From Schaedlerella sp. (GTDB taxonomy: Bacteria > Bacillota > Clostridia > Lachnospirales > Lachnospiraceae), in contig JAHHTO010000147.1 in NCBI GenBank assembly GCA_020024595.1, positions 1 to 6,001 on the forward strand: DNA of 6,001 nt, in the 5' to 3' direction. Below, in pieces: positions 1 to 5,712 of the stretch. Numbering within the stretch: position 1 is the stretch's first letter; every line of letters begins with the position of its first letter. The notes beneath the pieces are model-generated. The model had not been told where the DNA came from. It did no database searches and worked only from the letters and a program-made list of their open reading frames with translations. The position numbers and the translations under genes were made by a program.

Positions 1-337
1 GATTGCTTTTCGGTACATAGCGAAAGATGGACAGTTCAAAGGCGTCAATCGCATATTCCGTGTGCGAGGTTACAAAGATGATCCTGACATTGGGAAGAAA
101 ACCTTTGATCTGCTGCGGGATTTCCATGCCGCTAGTCCCCGGCATTTCTATATCCAGCAAAATCAGGTCATAGAAAAATCCATCATCGGTTATGTCGCAA
201 AGTAGATTGCGGCTTTGGGTGTAGTTCGTTATTTCATAGCCAACGCCATACGCCTGCAAGCAGGTTTTGACGATCCTCTCATGCAGGGCAACAGCCTTTT
301 CTTCGTCATCACATATCGCAATTTTTATCACATTCAT
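1..337 (-). CDS. Response regulator receiver domain, probably LytTR/AgrA family (partial, 3' end outside window)
   Basis: The first 112 codons are inside the window and read as a CheY-like receiver domain. Visible landmarks are the acidic pair D10-D11 in 'IAICDDEE', the phospho-acceptor D62 in 'LILLDIEMPG', T90/S91 in 'IIFVTSHTEYAIDAFE' and K110 in 'YVPKSN'. The order and wording of these motifs are typical of clostridial AgrA/VirR-like regulators that carry a C-terminal LytTR DNA-binding domain, but that half lies beyond the left edge, so the output domain is inferred. The ATG at 337 is chosen because the frame is closed by TGA codons immediately upstream. The start lies inside the end of the HTH gene, overlapping it by 29 nt, so the two are co-transcribed and probably translationally coupled. 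A cytoplasmic transcription factor phosphorylated by a sensor kinase is expected; such a kinase may lie just left of the window. Confidence 0.9.
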   Translation of the reverse strand, partial: MNVIKIAICDDEEKAVALHERIVKTCLQAYGVGYEITNYTQSRNLLCDITDDGFFYDLILLDIEMPGTSGMEIPQQIKGFLPNVRIIFVTSHTEYAIDAFELSIFRYVPKSN

Positions 338-509
338 CACCGTGTTTCTTTCTGCATTGGTCTATTGGTTTTTCTACATCCTTCGATATTAGCCATACGC
401 CTGCCATTTTTACAGCGTTTGGGATACGCCCATCGGTACGGTAGTAATTTATCTGTCGGGCAGAAATGCTCCATCTTTCACTTGCCTCTTTCAGTGCTAT
501 ATAATCCAT
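309..509 (-). CDS. Small HTH DNA-binding protein (MerR/excisionase-like winged helix), 66 aa
   Basis: This 66-residue protein starts MDYIALKEASERWSIS. It matches the common clostridial family of about 60-70 residue helix-turn-helix proteins: a 'LKEASERWSIS' recognition segment (residues 6-16), then 'INYYRTDGRIPNAVKMAGVW' (about 19-38) and 'LISKDVEKPID'. This is the fold used by MerR N-termini and by excisionases. The frame is open further upstream, but those Met codons fall within the promoter -35/-10 region. The ATG at 509 has an AAGGTG ribosome site at 515-520, 5 nt away, which settles the start. The last 11 residues (HGDECDKNCDM) are encoded in the overlap with the downstream response regulator. 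It is first in the operon and may regulate it or act as accessory regulator; the nearby att-like sequence also allows a role as a recombination directionality factor, which is weaker because no integrase is seen. The exact function is unknown. Confidence 0.8.
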   Translation of the reverse strand: MDYIALKEASERWSISARQINYYRTDGRIPNAVKMAGVWLISKDVEKPIDQCRKKHGDECDKNCDM

Positions 510-534
510 CGTCACACCTTCAGTGAACCGTTCC

Positions 535-563
535 ATTATATTTCTTTTGCTCGAAGAATGCAA
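535..563 (-). promoter_or_regulatory. Near-consensus sigma-A promoter for the HTH/response-regulator operon
   Basis: On the minus strand TTGCAT (558-563) and a perfect TATAAT (535-540) are separated by exactly 17 nt. Transcription would start near 528, giving a leader of only about 18 nt that carries the AAGGTG ribosome site before the HTH start at 509. The fit of promoter, short leader, RBS and start codon makes this the best supported control site in the window. Dyads lie just upstream of the -35 element. Confidence 0.8.
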
Positions 564-574
564 GTATGTGGACA

Positions 575-626
575 GTCATGACAATGATTTGCCCCGCAAC
601 GGTGGCAACATCTTGGCGACCGCCAA
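575..626. promoter_or_regulatory. Cluster of dyads upstream of the promoter (candidate operators)
   Basis: Three inverted repeats sit directly upstream of the -35 box: GTCATGAC (575-582), TTGCC...GGCAA (589-593 with 604-608), and TTGGCG-AC-CGCCAA (613-626, six-base arms, two-base centre). The position suits activator or repressor binding by the HTH protein or the LytTR-type regulator. On the minus strand GTTGC also occurs twice in close spacing, loosely like LytTR half-sites, but the match is incomplete. Function is inferred from position and symmetry only. Confidence 0.4.
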
Positions 627-636
627 ATTTCCTGCT

Positions 637-664
637 GGCTACAAAAAATTACGCAGATGTAGCC
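637..664. repeat. Hairpin with 7-bp stem GGCTACA/TGTAGCC
   Basis: GGCTACA (637-643) pairs perfectly with TGTAGCC (658-664) around an AT-rich 14-nt loop. Read on the minus strand, the loop contains a T-run, but no T-tract follows the stem, so a classical terminator is not supported. It lies between the att-like core and the operon promoter. Confidence 0.45.
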
Positions 665-682
665 ACTAAAAACAAGAAATCC

Positions 683-712
683 CAGAAAACCCTGTATTTT
701 GGGGGCTTTCTG
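683..712. repeat. Imperfect hairpin CAGAAA...TTTCTG with internal CCC/GGG pairing
   Basis: CAGAAA (683-688) is complementary to TTTCTG (707-712), and inside it CCC (690-692) can pair with GGG, giving a longer interrupted stem. On the minus strand it comes just after the guaA-like stop. It could be the native terminator of a guaA-like transcription unit or part of an attachment region; the sequence does not decide between these. Confidence 0.35.
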
Positions 713-734
713 AGACTCTAAAACATTTATTCGA

Positions 735-746
735 TTATTCCCACTC
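735..746 (-). other. Candidate attachment site: 12-bp match to a guaA 3' end
   Basis: On the minus strand these bases read GAGTGGGAATAA, which is how the universal C-terminal Glu-Trp-Glu-stop of GMP synthase (GuaA) is commonly encoded in Firmicutes. The 3' end of guaA is a known insertion point for integrative elements, which leave a short core copy of this kind at their far end. Here the upstream sequence is not guaA: the same frame reads Q-K-R-Y-L before E-W-E, and no GuaA-like protein is present. That is what the distal copy (attL/attR) would look like. No integrase and no second copy are in the window, so the call rests on one short match. Confidence 0.45.
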
Positions 747-851
747 AAGGTAGCGTTTTTGAAATCTGCATATTTTATATCATGTTTAGGTTGCAAATCC
801 ACGCATTTTTCTGTATTTTCTCATGATTGTTTTTGTGTTGCATAAAAAGTA

Positions 852-868
852 TACTCAAAATGTACTCA
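852..868. repeat. Tandem TACTCA repeats, 11-bp period
   Basis: TACTCA occurs at 852-857 and again at 863-868, exactly 11 bp (about one helical turn) apart. The copies lie roughly 110 bp from the guaA-like core. Paired short direct repeats at this distance from a core are the usual form of arm-type binding sites of tyrosine recombinases. The role is inferred; two copies of six bases could be chance. Confidence 0.35.
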
Positions 869-955
869 TAAATAAATTTATTTTCTTCTTTCATAGGCGA
901 TCTACAAAGATTTAAAAGAACACAAGCGTTTTAGTAACATTTTATTAGACCGATC

Positions 956-984
956 TATTTTGCCATAATGATTCATATTTTGCC
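956..984. repeat. Two TATTTTGCC direct repeats, 20-bp period
   Basis: A nine-base direct repeat is at 956-964 and 976-984, start to start 20 bp, or about two helical turns. It stands in the gene-free region beyond the end of the Sel1 gene. It could be a protein-binding pair on the same face of the helix; nothing else identifies it. Confidence 0.35.
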
Positions 985-1074
985 CTTTACTGTCAGTATT
1001 AGAACAAATCTCTAGGTGCGAGAGTCCTCACTGAAGCAGGTGATATTCGCATAAATCCATGAAAGCGGAACTTT

Positions 1075-2316
1075 TTACCGACGCACCCATTTTCCAAACA
1101 ATGTTTTTTTATAGCAAAGCAGCTCTTTCTTGGCAGCCTCATGATTACCTGCTTTTTGCAGATATGCTACACCTTTCTTAATATCAGCATTGACACCGAG
1201 TCCCCTGCCATAGATACAGCCTAAAAGATAAAAGGTTTCACTATCGTTCCAATCTACTTCTTCCAAGAATTTTCGAGCCTTGCCATAATCTTGTTGCGTT
1301 CCTTGCCCATAGAAACAACACATTCCCATATAGGGCACTCCCCAGTTATTCCCATGCTCATAAGCCCAAGATAACAACTGATATGCTTTTGCATAATCTT
1401 GTGGGACTCCCTTTCCCTTCCAATATAAATCAGCCAAGCCATTATGACACGGTGCTGACATTTCGAATGCATTCAATCCCTTTTCATAGCACTCTGCAGC
1501 ATAGGGCAGATCTTGTCCCGCCAGTTTGCCTTCTTCATATGCTTCGCCAATAAAATACCATGCATCCCGATCGCCGCTCGCTGCTGCCTTTTTGAACCAA
1601 TGCAGTGCTTCTTCATATTGTTTGTTATTTCTCAGCTCTTTCGCATATTCATACTGGTAACTGGGATATCCCCGTTCTGCACCGATCCGCGCGATATCTG
1701 CCGCCTTTGCTGGTTGAGGTTCAATGATATCTTCATCGCCATTGAGATAATAATGCCTCAAATTATTTCCTGCAAAATGGATGCCGCCTTGAAACGCCTT
1801 CCAAAACCAGTCCTCACTTTTTTGGATATTTTCTTTCAAGCACTGTCGAAACGCTTGTTCATTCTTAAAATCATTTCTGTCGATTTGCTGTATTCGAATA
1901 AAATCCCACCAAAAATAGCTATTCCCAATCACATATTGACTGAATGCATCACCCAGTTCGGCATTTTTGAGCACAATTTCAAATGCCTCTCGAACACTTG
2001 GAAATGGCATTTTCTTTTCTATCGATGGTGTTAGATCGCCTGTGCGCAAGCAAACCAACACAGCCATAGCACTGCCTTGTTCCACAGCCTTATGCAGCAG
2101 CGCTGTTGCGCGATTGTCGTCAACTGGAAAACGATGCCCCTCCCACACATACTGATGACCACACAGACACCGTGCCAATACACAGCTTGCATCTCCATCG
2201 CCTGCGGCGGAAGCCTGTTCCAGAATTTGGAATCCCTCTTTTCCTTTTCCGCCGCCTTCATCGTAATAAATGTATTGCAGCGCCTGTTCTACCGCATCAC
2301 TAAAACACTTTCCCAT
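1075..2316 (-). CDS. Sel1/TPR-like repeat protein, 413 aa
   Basis: This soluble-looking protein has no signal peptide or membrane segment and is made of Sel1-like helical repeats. The clearest units are in the second half: about 217-249 ('EEALHWFKKAAASGD'), 250-285 ('AWYFIGEAYEEGKLAGQDLP'), 288-322 ('GLADLYWKGKGVPQDYAKAY', the best match to the Sel1 consensus), 326-355 ('GMCCFYGQGTQQDYGKARKF') and 361-392 ('LLGCIYGRGLGVNADIKKGV'). Weaker units cover about 24-135. Sel1 repeats are scaffolds that bind other proteins, so it probably assembles a complex; no catalytic residues are seen. The ATG at 2316 has a perfect AGGAGG (2325-2330) 8 nt upstream. It follows the 529-residue membrane protein by 23 nt, so they form one operon and the membrane protein is the obvious candidate partner. 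The biological role is unknown. Confidence 0.85.
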   Translation of the reverse strand: MGKCFSDAVEQALQYIYYDEGGGKGKEGFQILEQASAAGDGDASCVLARCLCGHQYVWEGHRFPVDDNRATALLHKAVEQGSAMAVLVCLRTGDLTPSIEKKMPFPSVREAFEIVLKNAELGDAFSQYVIGNSYFWWDFIRIQQIDRNDFKNEQAFRQCLKENIQKSEDWFWKAFQGGIHFAGNNLRHYYLNGDEDIIEPQPAKAADIARIGAERGYPSYQYEYAKELRNNKQYEEALHWFKKAAASGDRDAWYFIGEAYEEGKLAGQDLPYAAECYEKGLNAFEMSAPCHNGLADLYWKGKGVPQDYAKAYQLLSWAYEHGNNWGVPYMGMCCFYGQGTQQDYGKARKFLEEVDWNDSETFYLLGCIYGRGLGVNADIKKGVAYLQKAGNHEAAKKELLCYKKTLFGKWVRR

Positions 2317-2339
2317 ACAATTAACCTCCTACACATATA

Positions 2340-3929
2340 TCACTCCTGTGATAGTTTCTTGGTATGATCCTTCCATGTACTCCAATCAGGAGAAAAACTG
2401 CCATCATAAAACTCCAACAACCACCCTGCCGCCTGGCGGCTGGTACTCTTGGTCTCAAACAATCGCAGTTCATCTCCATCTGGATGCGTCACACAAACGG
2501 TACAACGCCCATCGAACTGGTTTCCAGTTTCTATCTGCATAAACAGATATCCATAGAATGTAAGCTGCATTTTCTGATAGCTGCCATCAACCAATCCTTC
2601 CGCAAGCACCTCAATATCCTCTCTTGTAAACGTATGGTGCTGCTGCCGTATACCAGAATTGGAAACCAGCCATAATTCAGGCGGCGGATTTTCGTATTTT
2701 TCCTCTGGTCTGAACACATTCAAATATATGCGCTCCCAACCAGCCAAGTTAGGAATTTTACGCTGTATCCAATCCTCAAGAATATGCTTTGCCTCCATTT
2801 GTCCCACAATCCGACGCAGTCCATATTCTTTGTGCTGGTCTTTTCTTACTTCTTTCAAAACCAGTTCCGCCTCGGCTTCGCCAACTGGCACATATCGGAG
2901 TTCTGTAAAATCGTGCCCATCAGCTCGAACAGATTGTCCTGCGGTCAGGGAAAACTGCTCCTTCCCCAATAACTGTTTGATGAGTCCTTCTTCCACCCGC
3001 GAGGTCACAGAACCATCTGCTCTGGTCAAAATCATACTCTGTTCTTTTGGTGCATCTTCCTCAAACTGTCTGAGCCCCCGCTGATTCTTTTTCTGTTGGA
3101 ATTTTCGCTCAAATGCATACCACTCGTCCTCTGACTTTTTCCGAAACGCTTCGTAATCATCTTCAAAAGAACCAAAATATGCATCTGGTGTCCGCAGTCT
3201 CAGACAATCCAGCAGCATTGGCAATTCATTTGGATTCTTTAATTTCAAAATTTGAACTTGACGGCGATCATCCATCAAAAACACCTGAATGATACGTCCA
3301 CCATTTGTCTGTCCATTGGCATGATGCTGTCGAATCTCATCTCTCCCAAAAACTGCGCGAATCCGCGGAATATAGCAGGCTGTATCCCCCAAGACCCACT
3401 TTTTACCGACAACCACTTGGTCAAACCACTGACCATTTGTCTCAATATCCTGATCCACCATTGCAAATAACTCTGGAGTCGGCGCAGTCGCTTCTGGGTC
3501 TGGCATCTGTGATTTTATGGATTGTGCCAGTGTACTCTTGTCTGGAAAGAGTACATCTCGAATATTGCTGTACATCTCATAAAGCGCAATTGCACAGAGC
3601 ACCAAACCGATTACCCAGCCTGTCATATACTTCACAGGTTCATACAGCTCTGATTCTGGTCTATGTTCCCAAGTGAATGCCAACATTCCCACACCAAGCA
3701 GCAATATCAAGAGATTCAGCGGCACATATATCAGACGTTTTCGCGTGCGTGCCAGACAATATCCTCCTTCTGGCATTTCAGGGTGCTTCTTTTTTTGATA
3801 GTGATAGAACCAAACTGCCAATAATATGCTCCATAAGTATCCAATACAATAGCCTAACACGAGCGTCACACCTATATATGCCACCACGTTCCAAGGCCAC
3901 TTTAGCTGGAATCTATCCTTATCTTTCAC
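2340..3929 (-). CDS. Membrane-anchored protein of unknown function, 529 aa
   Basis: I do not recognise a named family with confidence. The N-terminal 125 residues are hydrophobic: a long span about 13-44 (one long or two short helices), one about 66-87 and one about 101-119. A basic loop (KKKH; RTRKR) lies between the first spans, so the large remainder is probably cytoplasmic. Residues about 150-250 ('WVLGDTACYIPRIRAVFG', then 'IIQVFLMDDRRQVQILKL', then 'LRLRTPDAYFG') have the beta-rich rhythm of a small PH-like domain seen in clostridial proteins of unknown function; this is a weak resemblance. A charged, probably coiled region covers about 255-292, and an acidic, tryptophan-bearing C-terminus ends in 'EFYDGSFSPDWSTWKDHTKK'. 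The start is GTG at 3929: AAGGAGG (3939-3945) lies 9 nt upstream and no ATG competes until residue 52. It leads the operon with the Sel1 protein. It is cytoplasm-facing and could act as a sensor, regulator or immunity-type membrane protein. Confidence 0.8.
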   Translation of the reverse strand: MKDKDRFQLKWPWNVVAYIGVTLVLGYCIGYLWSILLAVWFYHYQKKKHPEMPEGGYCLARTRKRLIYVPLNLLILLLGVGMLAFTWEHRPESELYEPVKYMTGWVIGLVLCAIALYEMYSNIRDVLFPDKSTLAQSIKSQMPDPEATAPTPELFAMVDQDIETNGQWFDQVVVGKKWVLGDTACYIPRIRAVFGRDEIRQHHANGQTNGGRIIQVFLMDDRRQVQILKLKNPNELPMLLDCLRLRTPDAYFGSFEDDYEAFRKKSEDEWYAFERKFQQKKNQRGLRQFEEDAPKEQSMILTRADGSVTSRVEEGLIKQLLGKEQFSLTAGQSVRADGHDFTELRYVPVGEAEAELVLKEVRKDQHKEYGLRRIVGQMEAKHILEDWIQRKIPNLAGWERIYLNVFRPEEKYENPPPELWLVSNSGIRQQHHTFTREDIEVLAEGLVDGSYQKMQLTFYGYLFMQIETGNQFDGRCTVCVTHPDGDELRLFETKSTSRQAAGWLLEFYDGSFSPDWSTWKDHTKKLSQE

Positions 3930-3993
3930 CTCTAGCAGCCTCCTTGTTCCCCTTCATTGTGTTCTATTTTTGTCATCAGTTTTATGTATCTAT

Positions 3994-4022
3994 AAAATAA
4001 CTGTGATCTGAGATGTTTTCAA
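3994..4022 (-). promoter_or_regulatory. Candidate sigma-A promoter for the membrane-protein/Sel1 operon
   Basis: On the minus strand TTGAAA (4017-4022) and TATTTT (3994-3999) are 17 nt apart, about 70 nt ahead of the GTG start at 3929. The -35 is good and the -10 is weak (TATTTT), with an alternative TATAGA a few bases on. It lies just outside the IS-like hairpin block, which fits a separate transcription unit from the upstream kinase. Confidence 0.4.
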
Positions 4023-4068
4023 GAAGGCTGACGAAATTAGCATGATTTTGTCCGAAATTAGTAAATCA

Positions 4069-4093
4069 AAACCACCAGTTGAACTGGTGGTTT
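4069..4093. repeat. Left boundary palindrome of the IS-like block
   Basis: Twelve bases on each side of a single G form a perfect inverted repeat (core CCACCAGTTGAACTGGTGG). On the minus strand it is followed by TTTTGATTT, so it could also work as a weak intrinsic terminator for transcripts from the kinase operon. Confidence 0.75.
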
Positions 4094-4272
4094 GCACAAG
4101 CCCTAGAAGGGCATATTACCAGCCGCCTCTCAAGAGGCATCGAATTAGTATTCACTCGCATGGTATGCCCTACAGCCTGTAAACAGGCAAATTTGCTTTT
4201 ATTCAAGCTAAAATGAAACTTTTTTGAGTGTCACTCGCTTCGCTCGATGCTTAAAGCTAAAGCAATTTTATT

Positions 4273-4291
4273 CCACCAGTAAAACTGGTGG
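4273..4291. repeat. Right boundary palindrome of the IS-like block
   Basis: CCACCAGT (4273-4280) and ACTGGTGG (4284-4291) surround an AAA loop. The arms are identical to those at the other boundary, 17 of 19 positions in all, as expected of the two ends recognised by one Y1 transposase. Confidence 0.75.
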
Positions 4292-4404
4292 TTCATGTAC
4301 GCTGAAGCTATTACAATGTAACCGCAATCCTTTCCATTCTAAATTTTTCCAGAGTGCATTGAAAACAAAAAATTGATAAATTTTGTGAGAGACCCACTAC
4401 ATAC

Positions 4405-5712
4405 TTACTCTAAAACAGGTATGGTAAGCAATAAAATATCGCTGGTAAACTGTTCTTTATCTTCATAAAATCGAATCATTCCATGATACTGCTGAACCAC
4501 TTTCTTAATATTCCTGATTCCATATCCATGTGCATCTTTTTTCACTTTTGTGGTTTTCAGGTCTGGATTTTCCAGCAAAACCGGTGTATGGATGCTATTG
4601 GATACGACAATTGAAACATACATATCCTGCGGCTGAATACTCAGGGCAATTTTCTTTTCTTCTGTTTCTTTGGAGGCTGAAATTGCGTTATCAAGCAAAT
4701 TTCCAAACAGTATACAGATATCTTCTGGAAGCATAAAGTGCAGCGAATCAGCAATTATAATATCGAGTTTTATGCCATATTGCTGTGCAGTTACCTGTTT
4801 TACGTTGATGATCGCATCCAAAGCATCATTGCCAGAGAAAATCACTTTCCGACAGCTACCTTCCTGCTGTTTCAGCAATCCTTGAATATAGTTATAAACT
4901 GATTGTTTGTTATCTGGAGATTCCTTTAGCAGATTCAATATACACAGCAAATGGTTTGTCATATCATGTCGAATAGAACGAATATTTTCATACATATTTT
5001 GTATATCTACTGCATTTTGCTTGACACAATCATACTGCATATTAAGAAGCTCGTAATCACGCTTGATCTGGCTGTTTCTGTTCATGCGCAGAAACATATA
5101 ATATGTTAAAAAGTTAAGTATTATAATCATACATACTGCGTAAAAAATAGATTGTTGTATTTCGAAATTTTGAATTGCCGCATGTGTCAAAATCCAGATC
5201 GTACAAATAGATATAATGGGAACAACGGCCAAAGGAAAAATATCCTGTGTAGATATTTTTGTGTTTTCTTTCATGCGCAATATAATTCGTGTTACTTGAA
5301 AGAACAGAATCTTTGAAACAAAAATAGCAATCACCCTTATTGGGCTAAATTGTGTCAGAATATCTTGAACATTATATTGATTCATATCACCAATAAAAAA
5401 TGTCGTGAAGCTGGCAATCAGAATCACTCCACCCATTGTGAAAGCAGAGAGAAACACCTTTGACCAGATACTTCCTTCCAGCAAGCAAACACAAAAAAGA
5501 ATATTGATAATGATTTGTATGAAACCGGAATATGATTCTGCTACGGCATTCCAAGAAAAAAATGTAATAGATGCAGTAGAAATGAGCCAAGCAAGACCAA
5601 AGCCTATATATTGCAGCGGTACGTTGACCCGAAAGGTAAAATATCGTGAGAGAAATTCGAGAATCAGGAACGCTTCAATCGCATTGATTGCTGTTTCAAA
5701 GATAAAATTCAC
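4405..5712 (-). CDS. AgrC-like sensor histidine kinase (HPK10 family, GHKL ATPase), 435 aa
   Basis: The N-terminal half has about six or seven membrane helices (around 2-20, 33-51, 62-80, 85-107, 124-145, 158-178, 187-208), typical of peptide-sensing AgrC/ComD/BlpH kinases. A coiled linker (about 211-245) leads to the phosphorylation motif 'SIRHDMTNHL' with H249. The ATP-binding domain shows the N-box 'LFGNLLDNAISAS' (335-347; N338, D341, N342) and a G-box 'HGYGIRNIKK' (395-404). All catalytic motifs are intact, so it should autophosphorylate and pass phosphate to the regulator encoded just upstream. The start is GTG at 5712, overlapping the regulator stop in GTGA; AAGGAAG lies about 10 nt upstream and no alternative Met occurs before residue 93. 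The pair is thus translationally coupled. The gene is visibly more AT-rich than the neighbouring Sel1 operon. The inducing signal is unknown; no AgrB/AgrD is in the window. Confidence 0.92.
   Translation of the reverse strand: MNFIFETAINAIEAFLILEFLSRYFTFRVNVPLQYIGFGLAWLISTASITFFSWNAVAESYSGFIQIIINILFCVCLLEGSIWSKVFLSAFTMGGVILIASFTTFFIGDMNQYNVQDILTQFSPIRVIAIFVSKILFFQVTRIILRMKENTKISTQDIFPLAVVPIISICTIWILTHAAIQNFEIQQSIFYAVCMIIILNFLTYYMFLRMNRNSQIKRDYELLNMQYDCVKQNAVDIQNMYENIRSIRHDMTNHLLCILNLLKESPDNKQSVYNYIQGLLKQQEGSCRKVIFSGNDALDAIINVKQVTAQQYGIKLDIIIADSLHFMLPEDICILFGNLLDNAISASKETEEKKIALSIQPQDMYVSIVVSNSIHTPVLLENPDLKTTKVKKDAHGYGIRNIKKVVQQYHGMIRFYEDKEQFTSDILLLTIPVLE

Larger units (their letters stand above)
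564..1074. other. Gene-free region between the Sel1 gene and the HTH operon
   Basis: About 510 bases hold no convincing coding region. The left part has the promoter-proximal dyads and two hairpins. The middle holds a guaA-3'-end-like 12-mer. The right part is AT-rich with two sets of short direct repeats. No clear rho-independent terminator (GC stem plus T-tract) follows the Sel1 gene on the minus strand. The composition and repeats are like the edge of an integrated element. Confidence 0.6.
4060..4297 (-). mobile_element. IS200/IS605-derived non-autonomous element (structured, no transposase)
   Basis: This block of about 235 bp is framed by two palindromes with identical 8-bp arms, CCACCAGT/ACTGGTGG, differing only in the loop. 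Between them are compact hairpins: GCCCT-AGA-AGGGC (4100-4112), GCCTCT-CA-AGAGGC (4125-4138) and GCCTGT-AA-ACAGGC (4175-4188). Longer pairings enclose them: GGGCATA...CCA with TGGTATGCCC (4109-4121 with 4161-4170), and TTGCTTT with AAAGCAA (4193-4199 with 4259-4265). Subterminal imperfect palindromes and no terminal inverted repeats are the mark of IS200/IS605 ends, which transpose as single strands. There is no tnpA or tnpB, so it is a relic or a mobilisable MITE/PATE. Minus orientation is proposed because the multi-branched part then lies toward the right end, where TnpB-type elements carry their omega RNA. Exact ends and target site were not determined. It separates the kinase gene from the next operon and probably blocks read-through. 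Confidence 0.55.
3930..4404. other. Gene-free region between kinase and membrane-protein operon
   Basis: This stretch has no protein-coding gene. It holds, from left to right, the RBS and candidate promoter of the 529-residue gene, the hairpin-rich IS200/IS605-like block (about 4060-4297), and about 100 AT-rich bases after the kinase stop. In the last part only a weak hairpin (around 4366-4385, ACAAAATT...AATTTTTTGT on the minus strand) is seen, and no AgrD-like peptide ORF. Confidence 0.6.

Noticed and set aside
215..526. Plus-strand open frame of 103 codons at the left edge
   Set aside because: It is antisense to the receiver domain and HTH genes, whose conserved motifs are clear.
510..563. 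N-terminal extension of the HTH protein to an upstream Met
   Set aside because: These Met codons lie in the -35/-10 region of the promoter and no ribosome site precedes them, whereas the ATG at 509 has AAGGTG and fits the family length.
536..802. Minus-strand open frame of 88 codons across the att-like site and hairpins
   Set aside because: It would start at GTG without a ribosome site, its 3' end runs through the strong promoter of the HTH operon, and the product (Cys/His-rich tail) resembles no family I know; repeat-rich non-coding DNA explains it better.
1012..1037. Inverted-repeat-like GTGCGAG...CTCAC as terminator of the Sel1 operon
   Set aside because: Pairing is broken by unpaired bases and no T-run follows on the minus strand.
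999..1052. Tiny minus-strand ORF of 17 codons (MRISPASVRTLAPRDLF)
   Set aside because: It has no clear ribosome site and is too short to judge; it might be a remnant or a repeat fragment, but nothing supports translation.
1513..2034. Long plus-strand open frame opposite the Sel1 gene
   Set aside because: It lies antisense to a well-supported gene with strong RBS and repeat motifs; the product is Cys/Phe/Ile-rich and without domains, typical of a shadow frame.
4366..4385. AT-rich hairpin after the kinase stop as a rho-independent terminator
   Set aside because: The stem is almost entirely A-T with bulges and has no proper T-tract beyond it; too weak to call.
4298..4404. Search for an AgrD-like peptide gene downstream of the kinase
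   Set aside because: Only very short frames (such as an 8-codon MERIAVTL) are present; none has the leader, Cys/Ser core and acidic tail of a cyclic peptide precursor.
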